Notes: a model not told the origin generated them from the letters alone. A DNA stretch of 41,469 nucleotides from an uncultured Gammaproteobacteria bacterium (GCA_947258715.1 CAMYJH010000027.1:6919-48387), one strand, 5' to 3'; positions 17,938 to 27,654 are shown, counted from the first letter of the stretch. Numbers and translations are program-made.

Positions 17938-18251
17938 GGTGCGCACGGCGCACCCTACAACTTGTTCGCGAGCAAGCTCGCTCCTACGAGAGGTCTCGTC
18001 TGGGTTCAGCAAGTTCATTTTCTGAACCGCCTGATCCGAGGAATCGTGCGCCGGCGCGCGCCTACAGGAGTCGTCGTTTTTTCAGCAGAAGGAGTGGTGC
18101 GCACAGCGCACCCTACAACGTCTGCATTCGTGCGCGTGGCGCACCCTACGGGCTCTGGAGTGTTCGCGAGCAAGCTCGCTCCGACGACAGGATTTCCCCT
18201 TCGCTCGACGAAACCCCAAGGGCCATCGTAGGAGCGGCCTTGGCCGCGAAC
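17938..18251. repeat. REP/BIME cluster between PKS and GT4 genes
   Basis: At least six palindromic units fill this gap. GTGCGCACGGCGCACC-type units are at 17938, 18097 and 18130. TTCGCGAGCAAGCTCGCTCC-type units are at 17965 and 18163. A GTGCGCCGGCGCGCGCC unit is at 18045 and an oppositely oriented GTAGGAGCGGCCTTGGCCGCG unit is at 18228. Such clusters usually lie 3' of genes, where they affect mRNA ends, gyrase or IHF binding. Here they separate the PKS stop from the GT4 gene and could limit read-through. Confidence 0.88.
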
Positions 18252-18344
18252 GGAGACGGTGTAACGCGCAATGCGGGAAGCAACGGATTCCGGATTCTGG
18301 GGGAGGCGTGGCATCGTGGCTGGCTCTGCGTTTAATACTTCATT

Positions 18345-21300
18345 TCAGTCATCGCCGGCGGCGGCACGGGCGCCCGAGGAACCTTGCGCACCCGCGTCGG
18401 GCATCCCTGACGATTGGACCGTGTCGGAACTTTTTTCGGGCGCATCGGCTTCTTCACCGGCGGTGTCGGGCCGTTCGTGGGCAATGATTTTGTCCACCAG
18501 CTCCGCGATAGTCGGAATGTCGGCCAGTCCCATGATCGGCAGATTCACGCCCAGCCGGTTGTTGACCGACATGTGCATCTCGATGGCCATGAGGGAGTCC
18601 ATGCCGAGCTCGAAGATCGAGGCATCGGGGTCCACCTGGTCGGGCGAGAGGCGCAGGATTCCGGCGACCGTCTGGATGACGGTTTCCGTAATCACCGCCC
18701 TCGCCTCCTCGAGCGGAAGCTGTGCCAGGATCAGTTTCGCGCTTTGCTCCGGCTGCCCACTGGCCGCTGCCGCGTGCGGCTCCCTGTTGAACAGCTCGTA
18801 TCGTTTGAGATGCGCCGTCGGAAGCGCGCGGCGAATCGCCGACCAATCGAACTCCAGCACCGCGCCGCATACGGCATCGCTACGCAAAAGCCGCTCCAGC
18901 GCCTCGAAGCCTTGCCTTGTGGTGAGGCCGCTCGAGCCCATGAAGGCGGTCAGCGCCTGCAGCGCCGCGTCGTTGCGGGCGAGATAGCCGGAGTCCGAGA
19001 TCGGTCCCCAGGATACGGCGGTGGCAGGCAGGCGCTGGGATCGGCGAAGGCGCCCGAGGCTCTCGAGATAAATATTCGCGGCCACGTAATTGCCGAGACC
19101 CGGATTGCCGAAGCTGGTGGTGGCCGAGGAGTAAAGGACGAATAAGTCCAGCTCCCGCTCCCTCGTCAGCGCGTGGAGGTTCCAGGCGCCGAGGAGCTTT
19201 GGCGACAGCACCCGGCGCATGCGCTTCTCATCCAGGTCCCGCACCAGCTTGTCGTCTACCACCATGGCCGAATGCACGACACCGCGTAACGGTGGCAGTT
19301 CGGCATCGATGCGCTCAAAGACTTTTACCAGACTTATGAGATCTGCAACGTCGGCCTTGAGCGCGTGCACGGCGGCGCCCAGATCCTCAAGCTCTCTGAC
19401 TTTTTCTCGAGCCTCATCCGTCTGTGCTCCGCTTCTTCCCAGAAGCACCAGGCAGCGAGCGCCCCGCTCCACCATCCAGCGCGCGGTGGCAAGGCCGAAT
19501 CCGCTCAAGCCTCCGGTGATGAGATAGGTGGCGTCCTCTTTAAGCGCATAACCGACGGCGGCAGGCGCCTGGGGTGACAGGGGTACCTGAAGTGTTTCCG
19601 CGGTAACAACGATCTTTCCGATGTGCTCGGAGCGCTGCATGTAGCGGAAAGCGTCCGCGACCCGCGAGGCGGGAAACGCCCGGTACGGCAGTGGCTTGAA
19701 TACACCCCGATCGAAGAGTGTCATCACCTCGGCGAACACGCTTTGGGCGACGTCGCTACGTTTCATCAGCAGCTGATCGGCGTCGATGCCGAAGTAGCTC
19801 AGGTTGTCGCGGAACGGCCGTAGTCCAATGCGCGTGTTCTCGTAAAAATCGCGTTTGCCGAGTTCCAGGAAACGGCCAAACGGCTTCATTATCGACAGGC
19901 TGCGCAGGAGCGCTTCCCCCGAGAGGGAGTTGAGCACCACGTCCACGCCCTCTTCGCCAGTGCGGATCATGATCTCGTCGGCGAAGTCGAGACTGCGGGA
20001 ATCGAATACATGACATACACCGGCGAGTCGCAGGAAGTCGCGCTTCTCCTCCGATCCGGCGGTGGCAAAAATCTCTGCGCCACAGTGTTGGGCGTACTGA
20101 ATCGCGGCGATGCCCACACCCCCCGCAGCGCCGTGGATGAGCACGCGTTCGCCGCGCTCCAGGCGGGCGAGATGTTTGAGCGCATAAACCGCGGTGAAGA
20201 AGGCCACCGGCACGGTAGCGGCCTGCTCGAAGCTCCAGCTTTCCGGCATTTTCGCCAGAGTCCGTGCGCCAGCGACAACACGGGAGCTGAAGCACGCCGG
20301 TGCAAAGCCCATCACCGCTTCGCCGACCTCGAACTCGCTCACGTCAGGTCCCACCGCGGCGACGACACCAGCGCACTCCATCCCGAGCGTGGCGCCGGCG
20401 TAACCGTTTTCGATGGCTTCTTCAGGTAACAGGCCAGTTGCGAACATGAGATCGCGGAAATTGAGCCCGCTGGCGTGCGGGATGATTTCGAGCTCGCCTG
20501 CTTTCGGCGGCCGGCGCGCTGCTGCCTTCCACTGAAGTTGGGACAGCGATCCCGGACCACTGCTTTGCAATTCGACCGCCTGTTCGTCATCAACGGTCGG
20601 TGGGTTCTCCGGCGCGCTGGATTTGATTTCGACCTCCGCCCGGCGCATGCGCCCTACGAAACGCGCCTCGGCACTCAGCACCACCTCGCTTTCGTCGTCG
20701 TCCTGTTCGAGCTCACGGGCGATTAACTCCGCGGACCTGGCCGCATCCTTATCCATCCAAAGGTCCACCAGGCGGCAGCTCATATCGATGTGTTCGTTGG
20801 CGATGACGCGGCCAAGCCCCCACAAAGGCGCCTGGGACGGAATGGGGGCGAAGGTCTCCGCCGAATCATCGATCAGATCCAACACGCCGGCGCGTGCGGT
20901 GATCAACCAGGTTCGGAACGAGGATGTCCGGTCAGCGCCCATCAACCCCTGAACCATCCTCAGCAGGGAGCCACAGCGCCGCTCCTGCACCGAGAGCAAC
21001 TCGGTGGCGTCGTTGTCGGCTTCGAAGCTCAGTCCCATGAGATGCACGACGTCGGTGCAAGCCTTTTCTTCCCCTTTGAGGGTCTCGAACAGACGGGCGA
21101 ATTCACCGGCATCACAAGGATTGACGGTAAACCGCTCGGCACCTAGACGCTGGAACCTCGGTCCGTCCTGTACTTGGGCGACCGCGTGGCCTCGATCCCG
21201 CAGAATTTTGTCAAGCGCATCGGCCACGCGCCATGAGTCACCGTAACTGTCCGCAAGCAGAAGAAATGAACGCGCGGATGTCTCTTCAGGCGATTGGAAT

Positions 21301-24300
21301 TCGCCTGCGGCTAAAGCGTTGCGCGCAATCAAGACGCATCCCGCGCCGCGCATGTCTTCGACCTGCTCGGCCGCGGTCTCGACTGCTTCGAAGCCAGCCT
21401 CCAGCAAACACTGGCACCACTCCCGCGCATCACGCAGGCTTGAACGAGTGCCCAGGTTCTTCTTTGCGGAACGCCACCAACACGGCGACGAGCCGCGAAT
21501 AAAATCCAACAGGGCCGTCGCGGGGGGCTCCGCGATCAGCAGAAGACCACCCGGCGCCAGCATGCGCCGCATCCGGCGCATGGCCGCTGCCGGATCCTGG
21601 AACTCGTGTAACAGGTGGGATACGACGACCACGTCGAAGCTGCTCGGCTTCGGCGGCTCGGCGAAATCCTCGGGGATCAGCTCCAGCGCATCACCGGCGT
21701 CTTCAGACGACTCCGAGCCATTCGTCTCTTCCGAGCACGCGGCTCGCCGACAGCGCGCATAGACGTGAGCGACGCGTCCGCCGTGCGGCTCGATTTTCAA
21801 TCGAACGTCGGGAGGATCGTCTTCGAGCCCGAGCTCCAAGATGCGAAGCGGCCGCGGATCCGTCCAGGCACCGGCCAGAGCTTTCAGCAGTTCGCTCAGC
21901 GCGCCGTCGCGTCCTCGAGAGCCGGGCAAGGCTGCCCGCAGGCGGGCAAGCGCGGCGTTACCGATAAGGGCATCGTGTTCGATCGTGCCGGTCAAAAGCT
22001 CTCGCAGGTGCATCGCGCATCGACCGGCAAGGGTCAGCTCGGCGTGGTAGGCGGGAATCTGGCCCAAAAGACTCCGCCACTGGCTTTGGGCCTCCTCGAA
22101 GGTCGGGGTGCGTTGGAAGCGGACTCGCCCGTTATCCCTGTCAATGAATTTCGCCTTCTCGAGAAGCCCGAGTAGTTGGGAAAACCACGGCCGCTGCGCG
22201 TCGCTTACCTCCAGCACCGCCGCGAGCTGATTGCGAGTCATCCACTCGCCCGAACCGGCGGCCTCTCCCACGACCGCCGCGGCAAAGGTCGCGGCCAGCA
22301 CCTCGCCTGCCGGCACCCCCCAGCGAATATAAGCCTCACGCCGCGGCACTGAGTTATGCTCGGCTAGCGATGCCCCGGCGACGCTTGCCAGCGATTCAAG
22401 CGCAGGCATGGCGCCTGCGCGCCGGAGACTTTTCGGAAAATGGGGCAGGGCGACGCTTTCGTAAACGGGCAGCGTGCGGCGCGCGTCGTGCGCCACTTGC
22501 AGACGACGGAAACGCACGTTCTTGAGCACTGCCACCGGCCGATAGGACTCGTCCAAGAGCTCGAACTGCGCGCTGACCGAACCCGGCATGACCTTAGTCA
22601 GCCGAATTCGCGCAAGGGTGAACGAGCGACCGTTGCCGGCGTAAGTAATACCACCGGTGTGCACCGGTATATACGCCGCGGTAGAGGCGTCACCGAGATA
22701 CGCTTGCGCGAGTCCGATGAGGCCGTGGAAGCAGGCGTCGAGGCGCGCGGGATGCAGGAGGTAGCCGTCCCCGGCGGAGACCTGCTGTTGCTCTTCCTCG
22801 CCTTTGATGCGGCCAAGGGCGGAATCAGGACTCAAGTCTACGTACTCGAGCTTTCGAAAAGCGTCTCCGTAGCTGAGCCCGAGCGTTTCCGCGCGAGAGT
22901 AGACGGTGTCGGCATCAATGCGCGTGGGAGGAGGGATCGAGTCTGACCCAGTCGATTCCGGAACCTGTTCCCGGCCAAGGTCGCTGCTACCATCCGCGGG
23001 TCGCCCGCGTTCCAAATTGTCGACGGGCCTTTCGAAGGAGCGAGCTTGCACGCGAACTTGGGGATCGATCGACTCCGACCCGCTCAATTGCGCCAACGAT
23101 TTTCGCGACGCGCCGCGGGTGATCCGGCCGGTGACGTGGATCGTCCACGGCTCGCTGCTCAACCTGGAGCAGCTCTGTATGGAGAAGCGGCCGTCGTCCG
23201 AACTCAGCTCGAAGCGCACGCGCTTGGTGATCCCGCTGGTAATCGGCAGCGGCGCGGCGATGTTCAGATACTCGATTACGGGCGGGCTCTGCGGATAAAC
23301 CGATGCGCACGCCGCGAGCGCCATTTCGATGAAGCCGGCTGCGGGGAACACCACGGCGCCGCCGACCACGTGATCGGCGAGCCAAGGCATCCGCCCCAGA
23401 TCGATTTCCTTCTCCCAGATCCCCTCCACCTGCGGCAGCCGATAACCCAGTAGCGGATGTTCTTCGGCCCGGTGCAAGAGACCCGCGCTGTCGTCGGTGC
23501 GGTCAAACCAGATGGATTCGCGCTGCCAGGGATAATGCGGCAAACGTACGAACTCGCCGTGCGTCGGGAAAAGCTTGCCGAAGTCGAGCCCACACCCGAG
23601 AACGTGAACGCTGCAGAGCGACTCCAGAAGCTGCAGGTAATCATCTTGATCGCGATTCAAGGTGGTCAACGGCCGGCCAGCGTGGCCGGCGGAATTCAGG
23701 TTCTCCAGCAGGTACCCCTGGAGGATGGGGTGAGGGCCGATTTCCATGAACACCTGGAAGCCGTCCGCCATCAGCGTCTCCATGGCCTTGTCCAAGTGCA
23801 CCGGTTTGCGCACGTTGCGCCACCAGTATTCCGCGTCCAGGAACCTGCTCTCGAGCGCCGCGCCGGTAACGGTGGAGACGAACGGCAGACGCGTCCTGAA
23901 AGGCTTTAAATCGGACAGCGCAGCGACCAGGTCTTTTCGCAGGGCGTCCATGGTGCGGGTATGAAAGGGATAGTCGAGGTCGAGAATTCGAAACAGCGCG
24001 CCCTGTTGCTCGACGATTTCGCCCAGGGCTTCGAGCTGCGCTTCGGCGCCGGCGACAGTGACCGACGTCGGGCTGTTGTAGGCGCCAATCTCCAGCTCGC
24101 CGTCAATCCCGGCAATTGCCTCCCTGACCGCTTCCGCGGGCAGGCCCACCGCCGCAAGTTTTCCCTGGCCGCGGGTGCTTGCTTGCGCCCGACTTCGCTC
24201 GAAAATGACGCGGGTGGCCTGCTTCAGGGTGTAGGCGCCGGAGGCATAGGCCGCGGCCACCTCCCCCACGCTGTGGCCGAACACCGCACCAGGCTCGAGA

Positions 24301-26315
24301 CCCCTGGCGATCAAGCTTTCGAATATTCCCACCTGAATGGCGAACAAGGCCGGCTGAGCAATTTCCGTCCGGTGAAGCGAGGAGGCTTCAGGTCGGTGGT
24401 TGAGCTCGTCCACGACGGAGATACCGGACAGGGGTTGGAACAGGTCGTCCACCCTGATGACCCATTCCCTGAACACCGGATCCTGCTCAAGCAGCCGGCA
24501 GCCCATCCCCTGCCACTGCGCTCCGTTTCCGGAAAACAGGAGGGCGAGCTTGGGACCCGAACTGATCTTCTGCCCGGAGACGACGCCGCGCGCCGGGTTT
24601 CCGGAGACGAACTCCTCCAGGCGCCGAACCATCTCGCTGGCGTCAGCGCCCAGAACCGCGAGTCGATGATCGAATCGCTGTCGTCGAGTTGCCGCCGTGT
24701 AGCAGACATCGTAGGGGTCGCTTTCGTTCCTCTGCAGCGCATCTTTGAACGCGCGTGCCACATCGATGAGGCCGTTTTGCGTTTGCGCGGAAAGGAACAA
24801 TGGGATCAGACTCGATAAATCCTTCGAGTCGCGTGCAAGCTCGCTTGAACGAAAGGCCTGTCGTGCATCCGGATAAACCGCACCCAAGACATCGTAGGAG
24901 CGGCCTTGACCGAGAGACCTGTAGGAGCCCCCTTGCGGGCGAGCCTTCAAGACCGAGTCGGAAACCTCTGAAACCGGGTCCGATTCCGGTGGCCGAAGCC
25001 CGCGCGCGGAGGCGGGCTGCCGATACTTGCGCACCACCACGTGGGCGTTGGTTCCGCCGAAGCCAAAAGAATTCACGCCCATGGCCGGTAAAGAACCCCC
25101 ATCACCGATGGGTGTCGGCCTGGTGACCACGCGCAGATTGAGATCGTCGAAACGAATGTTCGGATTCGGCGTATTGAAGTTGCGCGACGGCGGAATGCAT
25201 TCGTGCTCAAGCGAAAGAATCACTTTGAGCAAGCCGGCGACGCCCGCGGCGGGCTCCAGATGACCGATGTTCGTTTTTACCGAGCCGATCAGTAATGGAT
25301 CGTCGTGGTCCCGGACCATGGCGACAGCATGGCCGATGGCGCTCGCTTCGATGGGGTCACCGACGGCGGTGCCCGTCCCGTGAGCCTCGATATAACGGAG
25401 TTCTTCAGGCTCGACGCCGGCGCGCGCGTAGACCGATCGAAGCAGTTCCCGCTGCGCGCTTTCGTTGGGCAGCGATAGTCCGGAAGTGCGCCCGTCGGAA
25501 TTCGTGCCCGATGCCACGATGATCGCGCGAATGGGATCGCCGTCGGCGCGTGCTTTTTCCAGCGGCTTCAAAACCAGCATCGCTCCGCCCTCGGCGCGCA
25601 CGTAACCGTCCGCGGAGGCATCGAAAGCATGGCATCGTCCCGTGGGCGAGAGCATCGAGGCCTTGGAGAAGCCGATGAAGGGATAAGGGGTTAGCAACAC
25701 GTTGATGCCGCCAACGAGTGCTGAGTCGCAATTGCCCGCAGCGATGCTCTCGCAGGCTTGGTGCACCGCCACAAGCGAGGACGAGCACGCGGTGTCGATG
25801 CTCATGCTGGGGCCGTGGAGATCGAGGAAATAGGAAATGCGGTTGGCGGCGATGCTCAATACACCGCCGGTCATAAAATAAGCGTCAGCGGAGCTCGGAT
25901 CCTCCTGGCGGCTGTTGGCATAGTCCATGTTCGAGATGCCAACGTACACGCCGCAGCTGGATCCGGCGAGCATTTGCGGTAGCTGGCCGGCGTCTTCCAA
26001 CGCTTCCCAGGCGAGCTCCAATAGAATTCTTTGCTGCGGATCGACCTGGGCCGCCTCTCGGGGAGAAATGCCGAAAAAGCGCGGATCGAAAGCGTCGATG
26101 TCCGGCAGCAGGCCTGCGGCCCAGGTGTAGCTCTTACCGGGCGTTTTCGGTTCGGGATGGAAGTAATAGTCGGTGGACCATCGGTCCGGGCCGATTACGC
26201 CAATGGCCTCGTCACCGCGACTGAGAAATTCCCAGTAAGCCTCCGGCGAGGCGATACCACCGGGAAAACGGCAGGCCATGCCGACTACGGCTACGGGGGA
26301 CCTTTGTCTTGCCAA
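18345..26315 (-). CDS. Single-module fully reducing type I polyketide synthase (KS-AT-DH-pseudoMT-ER-KR-ACP)
   Basis: 2656 residues from a TTG at 26315, chosen because AAGGA lies seven bases upstream and the KS begins five residues later; an upstream frame to 26450 is low-complexity. KS: Cys177 in DTACSSS, His312 in HGTGT, His352 in NIGH. AT: GHSVGE Ser682, YPFH at 782-785. DH: HxxxGxxxxP from His982, Asp1193 in HPARLDACFH. MT-like region ~1485-1615 keeps HLLHEF and LAPGGLLL but lacks the glycine-rich SAM loop. ER: LIHGAAGGVG at 2059-2068. KR: GGLSGFG at 2268-2274, Ser2397, Tyr2410, with a VDD resembling the B-type LDD signature. ACP: GMDSL, Ser2574. No thioesterase; the C-terminal tail is Ala/Ser/Gly-rich. 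The order matches iterative highly reducing synthases, so it would make a reduced acyl chain handed to another enzyme. Two stretches read from REP-like repeats interrupt the KS-AT linker and the DH. Confidence 0.93.
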   Translation of the reverse strand: MARQRSPVAVVGMACRFPGGIASPEAYWEFLSRGDEAIGVIGPDRWSTDYYFHPEPKTPGKSYTWAAGLLPDIDAFDPRFFGISPREAAQVDPQQRILLELAWEALEDAGQLPQMLAGSSCGVYVGISNMDYANSRQEDPSSADAYFMTGGVLSIAANRISYFLDLHGPSMSIDTACSSSLVAVHQACESIAAGNCDSALVGGINVLLTPYPFIGFSKASMLSPTGRCHAFDASADGYVRAEGGAMLVLKPLEKARADGDPIRAIIVASGTNSDGRTSGLSLPNESAQRELLRSVYARAGVEPEELRYIEAHGTGTAVGDPIEASAIGHAVAMVRDHDDPLLIGSVKTNIGHLEPAAGVAGLLKVILSLEHECIPPSRNFNTPNPNIRFDDLNLRVVTRPTPIGDGGSLPAMGVNSFGFGGTNAHVVVRKYRQPASARGLRPPESDPVSEVSDSVLKARPQGGSYRSLGQGRSYDVLGAVYPDARQAFRSSELARDSKDLSSLIPLFLSAQTQNGLIDVARAFKDALQRNESDPYDVCYTAATRRQRFDHRLAVLGADASEMVRRLEEFVSGNPARGVVSGQKISSGPKLALLFSGNGAQWQGMGCRLLEQDPVFREWVIRVDDLFQPLSGISVVDELNHRPEASSLHRTEIAQPALFAIQVGIFESLIARGLEPGAVFGHSVGEVAAAYASGAYTLKQATRVIFERSRAQASTRGQGKLAAVGLPAEAVREAIAGIDGELEIGAYNSPTSVTVAGAEAQLEALGEIVEQQGALFRILDLDYPFHTRTMDALRKDLVAALSDLKPFRTRLPFVSTVTGAALESRFLDAEYWWRNVRKPVHLDKAMETLMADGFQVFMEIGPHPILQGYLLENLNSAGHAGRPLTTLNRDQDDYLQLLESLCSVHVLGCGLDFGKLFPTHGEFVRLPHYPWQRESIWFDRTDDSAGLLHRAEEHPLLGYRLPQVEGIWEKEIDLGRMPWLADHVVGGAVVFPAAGFIEMALAACASVYPQSPPVIEYLNIAAPLPITSGITKRVRFELSSDDGRFSIQSCSRLSSEPWTIHVTGRITRGASRKSLAQLSGSESIDPQVRVQARSFERPVDNLERGRPADGSSDLGREQVPESTGSDSIPPPTRIDADTVYSRAETLGLSYGDAFRKLEYVDLSPDSALGRIKGEEEQQQVSAGDGYLLHPARLDACFHGLIGLAQAYLGDASTAAYIPVHTGGITYAGNGRSFTLARIRLTKVMPGSVSAQFELLDESYRPVAVLKNVRFRRLQVAHDARRTLPVYESVALPHFPKSLRRAGAMPALESLASVAGASLAEHNSVPRREAYIRWGVPAGEVLAATFAAAVVGEAAGSGEWMTRNQLAAVLEVSDAQRPWFSQLLGLLEKAKFIDRDNGRVRFQRTPTFEEAQSQWRSLLGQIPAYHAELTLAGRCAMHLRELLTGTIEHDALIGNAALARLRAALPGSRGRDGALSELLKALAGAWTDPRPLRILELGLEDDPPDVRLKIEPHGGRVAHVYARCRRAACSEETNGSESSEDAGDALELIPEDFAEPPKPSSFDVVVVSHLLHEFQDPAAAMRRMRRMLAPGGLLLIAEPPATALLDFIRGSSPCWWRSAKKNLGTRSSLRDAREWCQCLLEAGFEAVETAAEQVEDMRGAGCVLIARNALAAGEFQSPEETSARSFLLLADSYGDSWRVADALDKILRDRGHAVAQVQDGPRFQRLGAERFTVNPCDAGEFARLFETLKGEEKACTDVVHLMGLSFEADNDATELLSVQERRCGSLLRMVQGLMGADRTSSFRTWLITARAGVLDLIDDSAETFAPIPSQAPLWGLGRVIANEHIDMSCRLVDLWMDKDAARSAELIARELEQDDDESEVVLSAEARFVGRMRRAEVEIKSSAPENPPTVDDEQAVELQSSGPGSLSQLQWKAAARRPPKAGELEIIPHASGLNFRDLMFATGLLPEEAIENGYAGATLGMECAGVVAAVGPDVSEFEVGEAVMGFAPACFSSRVVAGARTLAKMPESWSFEQAATVPVAFFTAVYALKHLARLERGERVLIHGAAGGVGIAAIQYAQHCGAEIFATAGSEEKRDFLRLAGVCHVFDSRSLDFADEIMIRTGEEGVDVVLNSLSGEALLRSLSIMKPFGRFLELGKRDFYENTRIGLRPFRDNLSYFGIDADQLLMKRSDVAQSVFAEVMTLFDRGVFKPLPYRAFPASRVADAFRYMQRSEHIGKIVVTAETLQVPLSPQAPAAVGYALKEDATYLITGGLSGFGLATARWMVERGARCLVLLGRSGAQTDEAREKVRELEDLGAAVHALKADVADLISLVKVFERIDAELPPLRGVVHSAMVVDDKLVRDLDEKRMRRVLSPKLLGAWNLHALTRERELDLFVLYSSATTSFGNPGLGNYVAANIYLESLGRLRRSQRLPATAVSWGPISDSGYLARNDAALQALTAFMGSSGLTTRQGFEALERLLRSDAVCGAVLEFDWSAIRRALPTAHLKRYELFNREPHAAAASGQPEQSAKLILAQLPLEEARAVITETVIQTVAGILRLSPDQVDPDASIFELGMDSLMAIEMHMSVNNRLGVNLPIMGLADIPTIAELVDKIIAHERPDTAGEEADAPEKSSDTVQSSGMPDAGAQGSSGARAAAGDD
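23035..23059. repeat. REP-like unit inside the PKS DH coding region
   Basis: GGAGCGAGCTTGCACGCGAA lies in frame between the two halves of the DH domain. The flanking GGCCTTTCG is shared with the oppositely oriented unit near 24828-24858, so the two copies are related. Confidence 0.65.
24826..24943. repeat. Three REP-like units inside the PKS KS-AT linker
   Basis: Units are GTCGCGTGCAAGCTCGCTTG (24828), GTAGGAGCGGCCTTGACCG (24894) and GTAGGAGCCCCCTTGCGGGC (24921). All three are open in the PKS frame and encode the atypical stretch containing GGSYRSLGQGRSYD and FRSSELARDS. Confidence 0.8.
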
Positions 26316-26724
26316 TGCGAAGTCCTTGAAAAGTTGTTGTTGAATTCCGCGAGCTCTGGCCTCGCATTGAGCCCGTCGGGGCCTCCCACCACGCCCTCGC
26401 TGACAAGGTCCCCTCGCCGCCCCCATGCAGGTTCCGGGGCCTGATTCCAACCTCCGCTATGCAGCGGCGGGGGGCGCTCTACTGTCCCCCGATAGGAGGC
26501 AAAGGGACTCCGGCGACCAGGGTCCACAAGCCAGGCGGCTTTTCTACGCTTCCCAGGCCAAGCCCGCCTCGAAAGGAGGGCACCGAGGCCCGACAAATGC
26601 CCTTCCAAGACCTCTCGAACGGCCCACGGCCCCCCAAAACCCTGTGGACAGGGATAAATTTACCATGCTCGCCCTTCAGCCACCGCAGAGATGCCACCCT
26701 CGGTGAAAATACAAGCGGGCTCAA

Positions 26725-26752
26725 GAAAACACTCTCCGTTTTCCGGGGAGTG
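26725..26752 (-). terminator. Stem-loop with T-run: candidate terminator or PKS leader attenuator
   Basis: Read on the minus strand, CACTCCCCG, loop GAAAA and CGGAGAGTG form a 9-bp stem with one G-T pairing, followed by TTTTCTT. It lies about 410 bp upstream of the PKS start and about 940 bp downstream of rfbD. It could end transcription coming from rfbD or attenuate PKS transcription. Only the hairpin and T-run are seen. Confidence 0.4.
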
Positions 26753-27629
26753 GGAACCTGCACAATTAAGCCGAATTGCCTGGGTACTCGGCGGATTTGG
26801 GCTTAAGTGTATCGCAAAAAGGAGATCCGTTTGCAGCAGTCCGTTGCAGAAGGATATCCGCTTCTCGTGCTACGAACTTAACGTGTTTCCACTGGATGCT
26901 CGTCTGTGAGAGAAAAAGGCCGACTTTCAAATAACCGGACAGCAACTGCCTCGTCTAGTCCGAATCTAATCCTAACAATATGCGCACAAACTTGGCCTTG
27001 AAGATTCTTTAACGCCGTTGAGTGAAGTCGCACTCAAATTGCAGCTGCGCGGAGTGCCGCGCGCACTAAAGCATCTCTCACTAATTCTCGGGAATAAGGA
27101 AGACACCAAAATCGCCTTTTTATCGCACAGCCAATTGGCCCGAGGACGCGTTGAACTCCTGTAAGACGCCGCCTCTAGAAAAACAGAACATTAGAGGATG
27201 CGCCGCGCCTCAACAAACAGTCCCAAGGTCAACGCCAGCGTCTAAGTAATAGCGGCCGTCTTTGGAAGCGTCCTTGAATCTCAGGTCGGAAGACGGTGCG
27301 AACGGCGCCTTCTACACATTCCGTCATTCCCGCGGAACAGGCTGTGTAAAAACTCGTGCTAATGTGAGTCGGTGGGAGACAATCGGTAATAACGACGGTA
27401 TTTCGAGCAGCTATCCCAAGTTTTTTTCCCACCCAAGCCCACAAGATGGCGAAAAGTTGTCGATTAGTCCCGCCGGCAATAATTGACCGGACTTTTTACG
27501 CAACTTGGTAAGCGGGAATCCAGTAGACACCCCCCTTAATCAGCCTTTCGCTATTGACTACAAGCGCCCTAAAAGGTTCGCTTGCCAGCGGTTTCCTAAA
27601 GGCGCTGTCGATACTTCGAATCATACGAT

Positions 27630-27654
27630 GGTGTGCACCGCGCACCCTACAATG
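27630..27654. repeat. REP-like unit downstream of rfbD
   Basis: GGTGTGCACCGCGCACCCTA is a further copy of the GTGCGCACGGCGCACC family found at 17.9-18.2 kb. It sits about 40 bp past the rfbD stop codon, the usual 3' position for these elements. Confidence 0.75.

Noticed and set aside
17938..18251. Possible CRISPR array from repeated palindromes
   Set aside because: Units differ in type, orientation and spacing; they fit REP/BIME elements.
18414..19145. 243-aa plus-strand frame opposite the PKS KR-ACP region
   Set aside because: Shadow of the PKS; the PKS motifs on the other strand are unambiguous.
26316..26450. 45-residue N-terminal extension of the PKS frame
   Set aside because: Low-complexity Arg/Gly-rich with no similarity to a docking domain; the TTG at 26315 has a well-spaced AAGGA.
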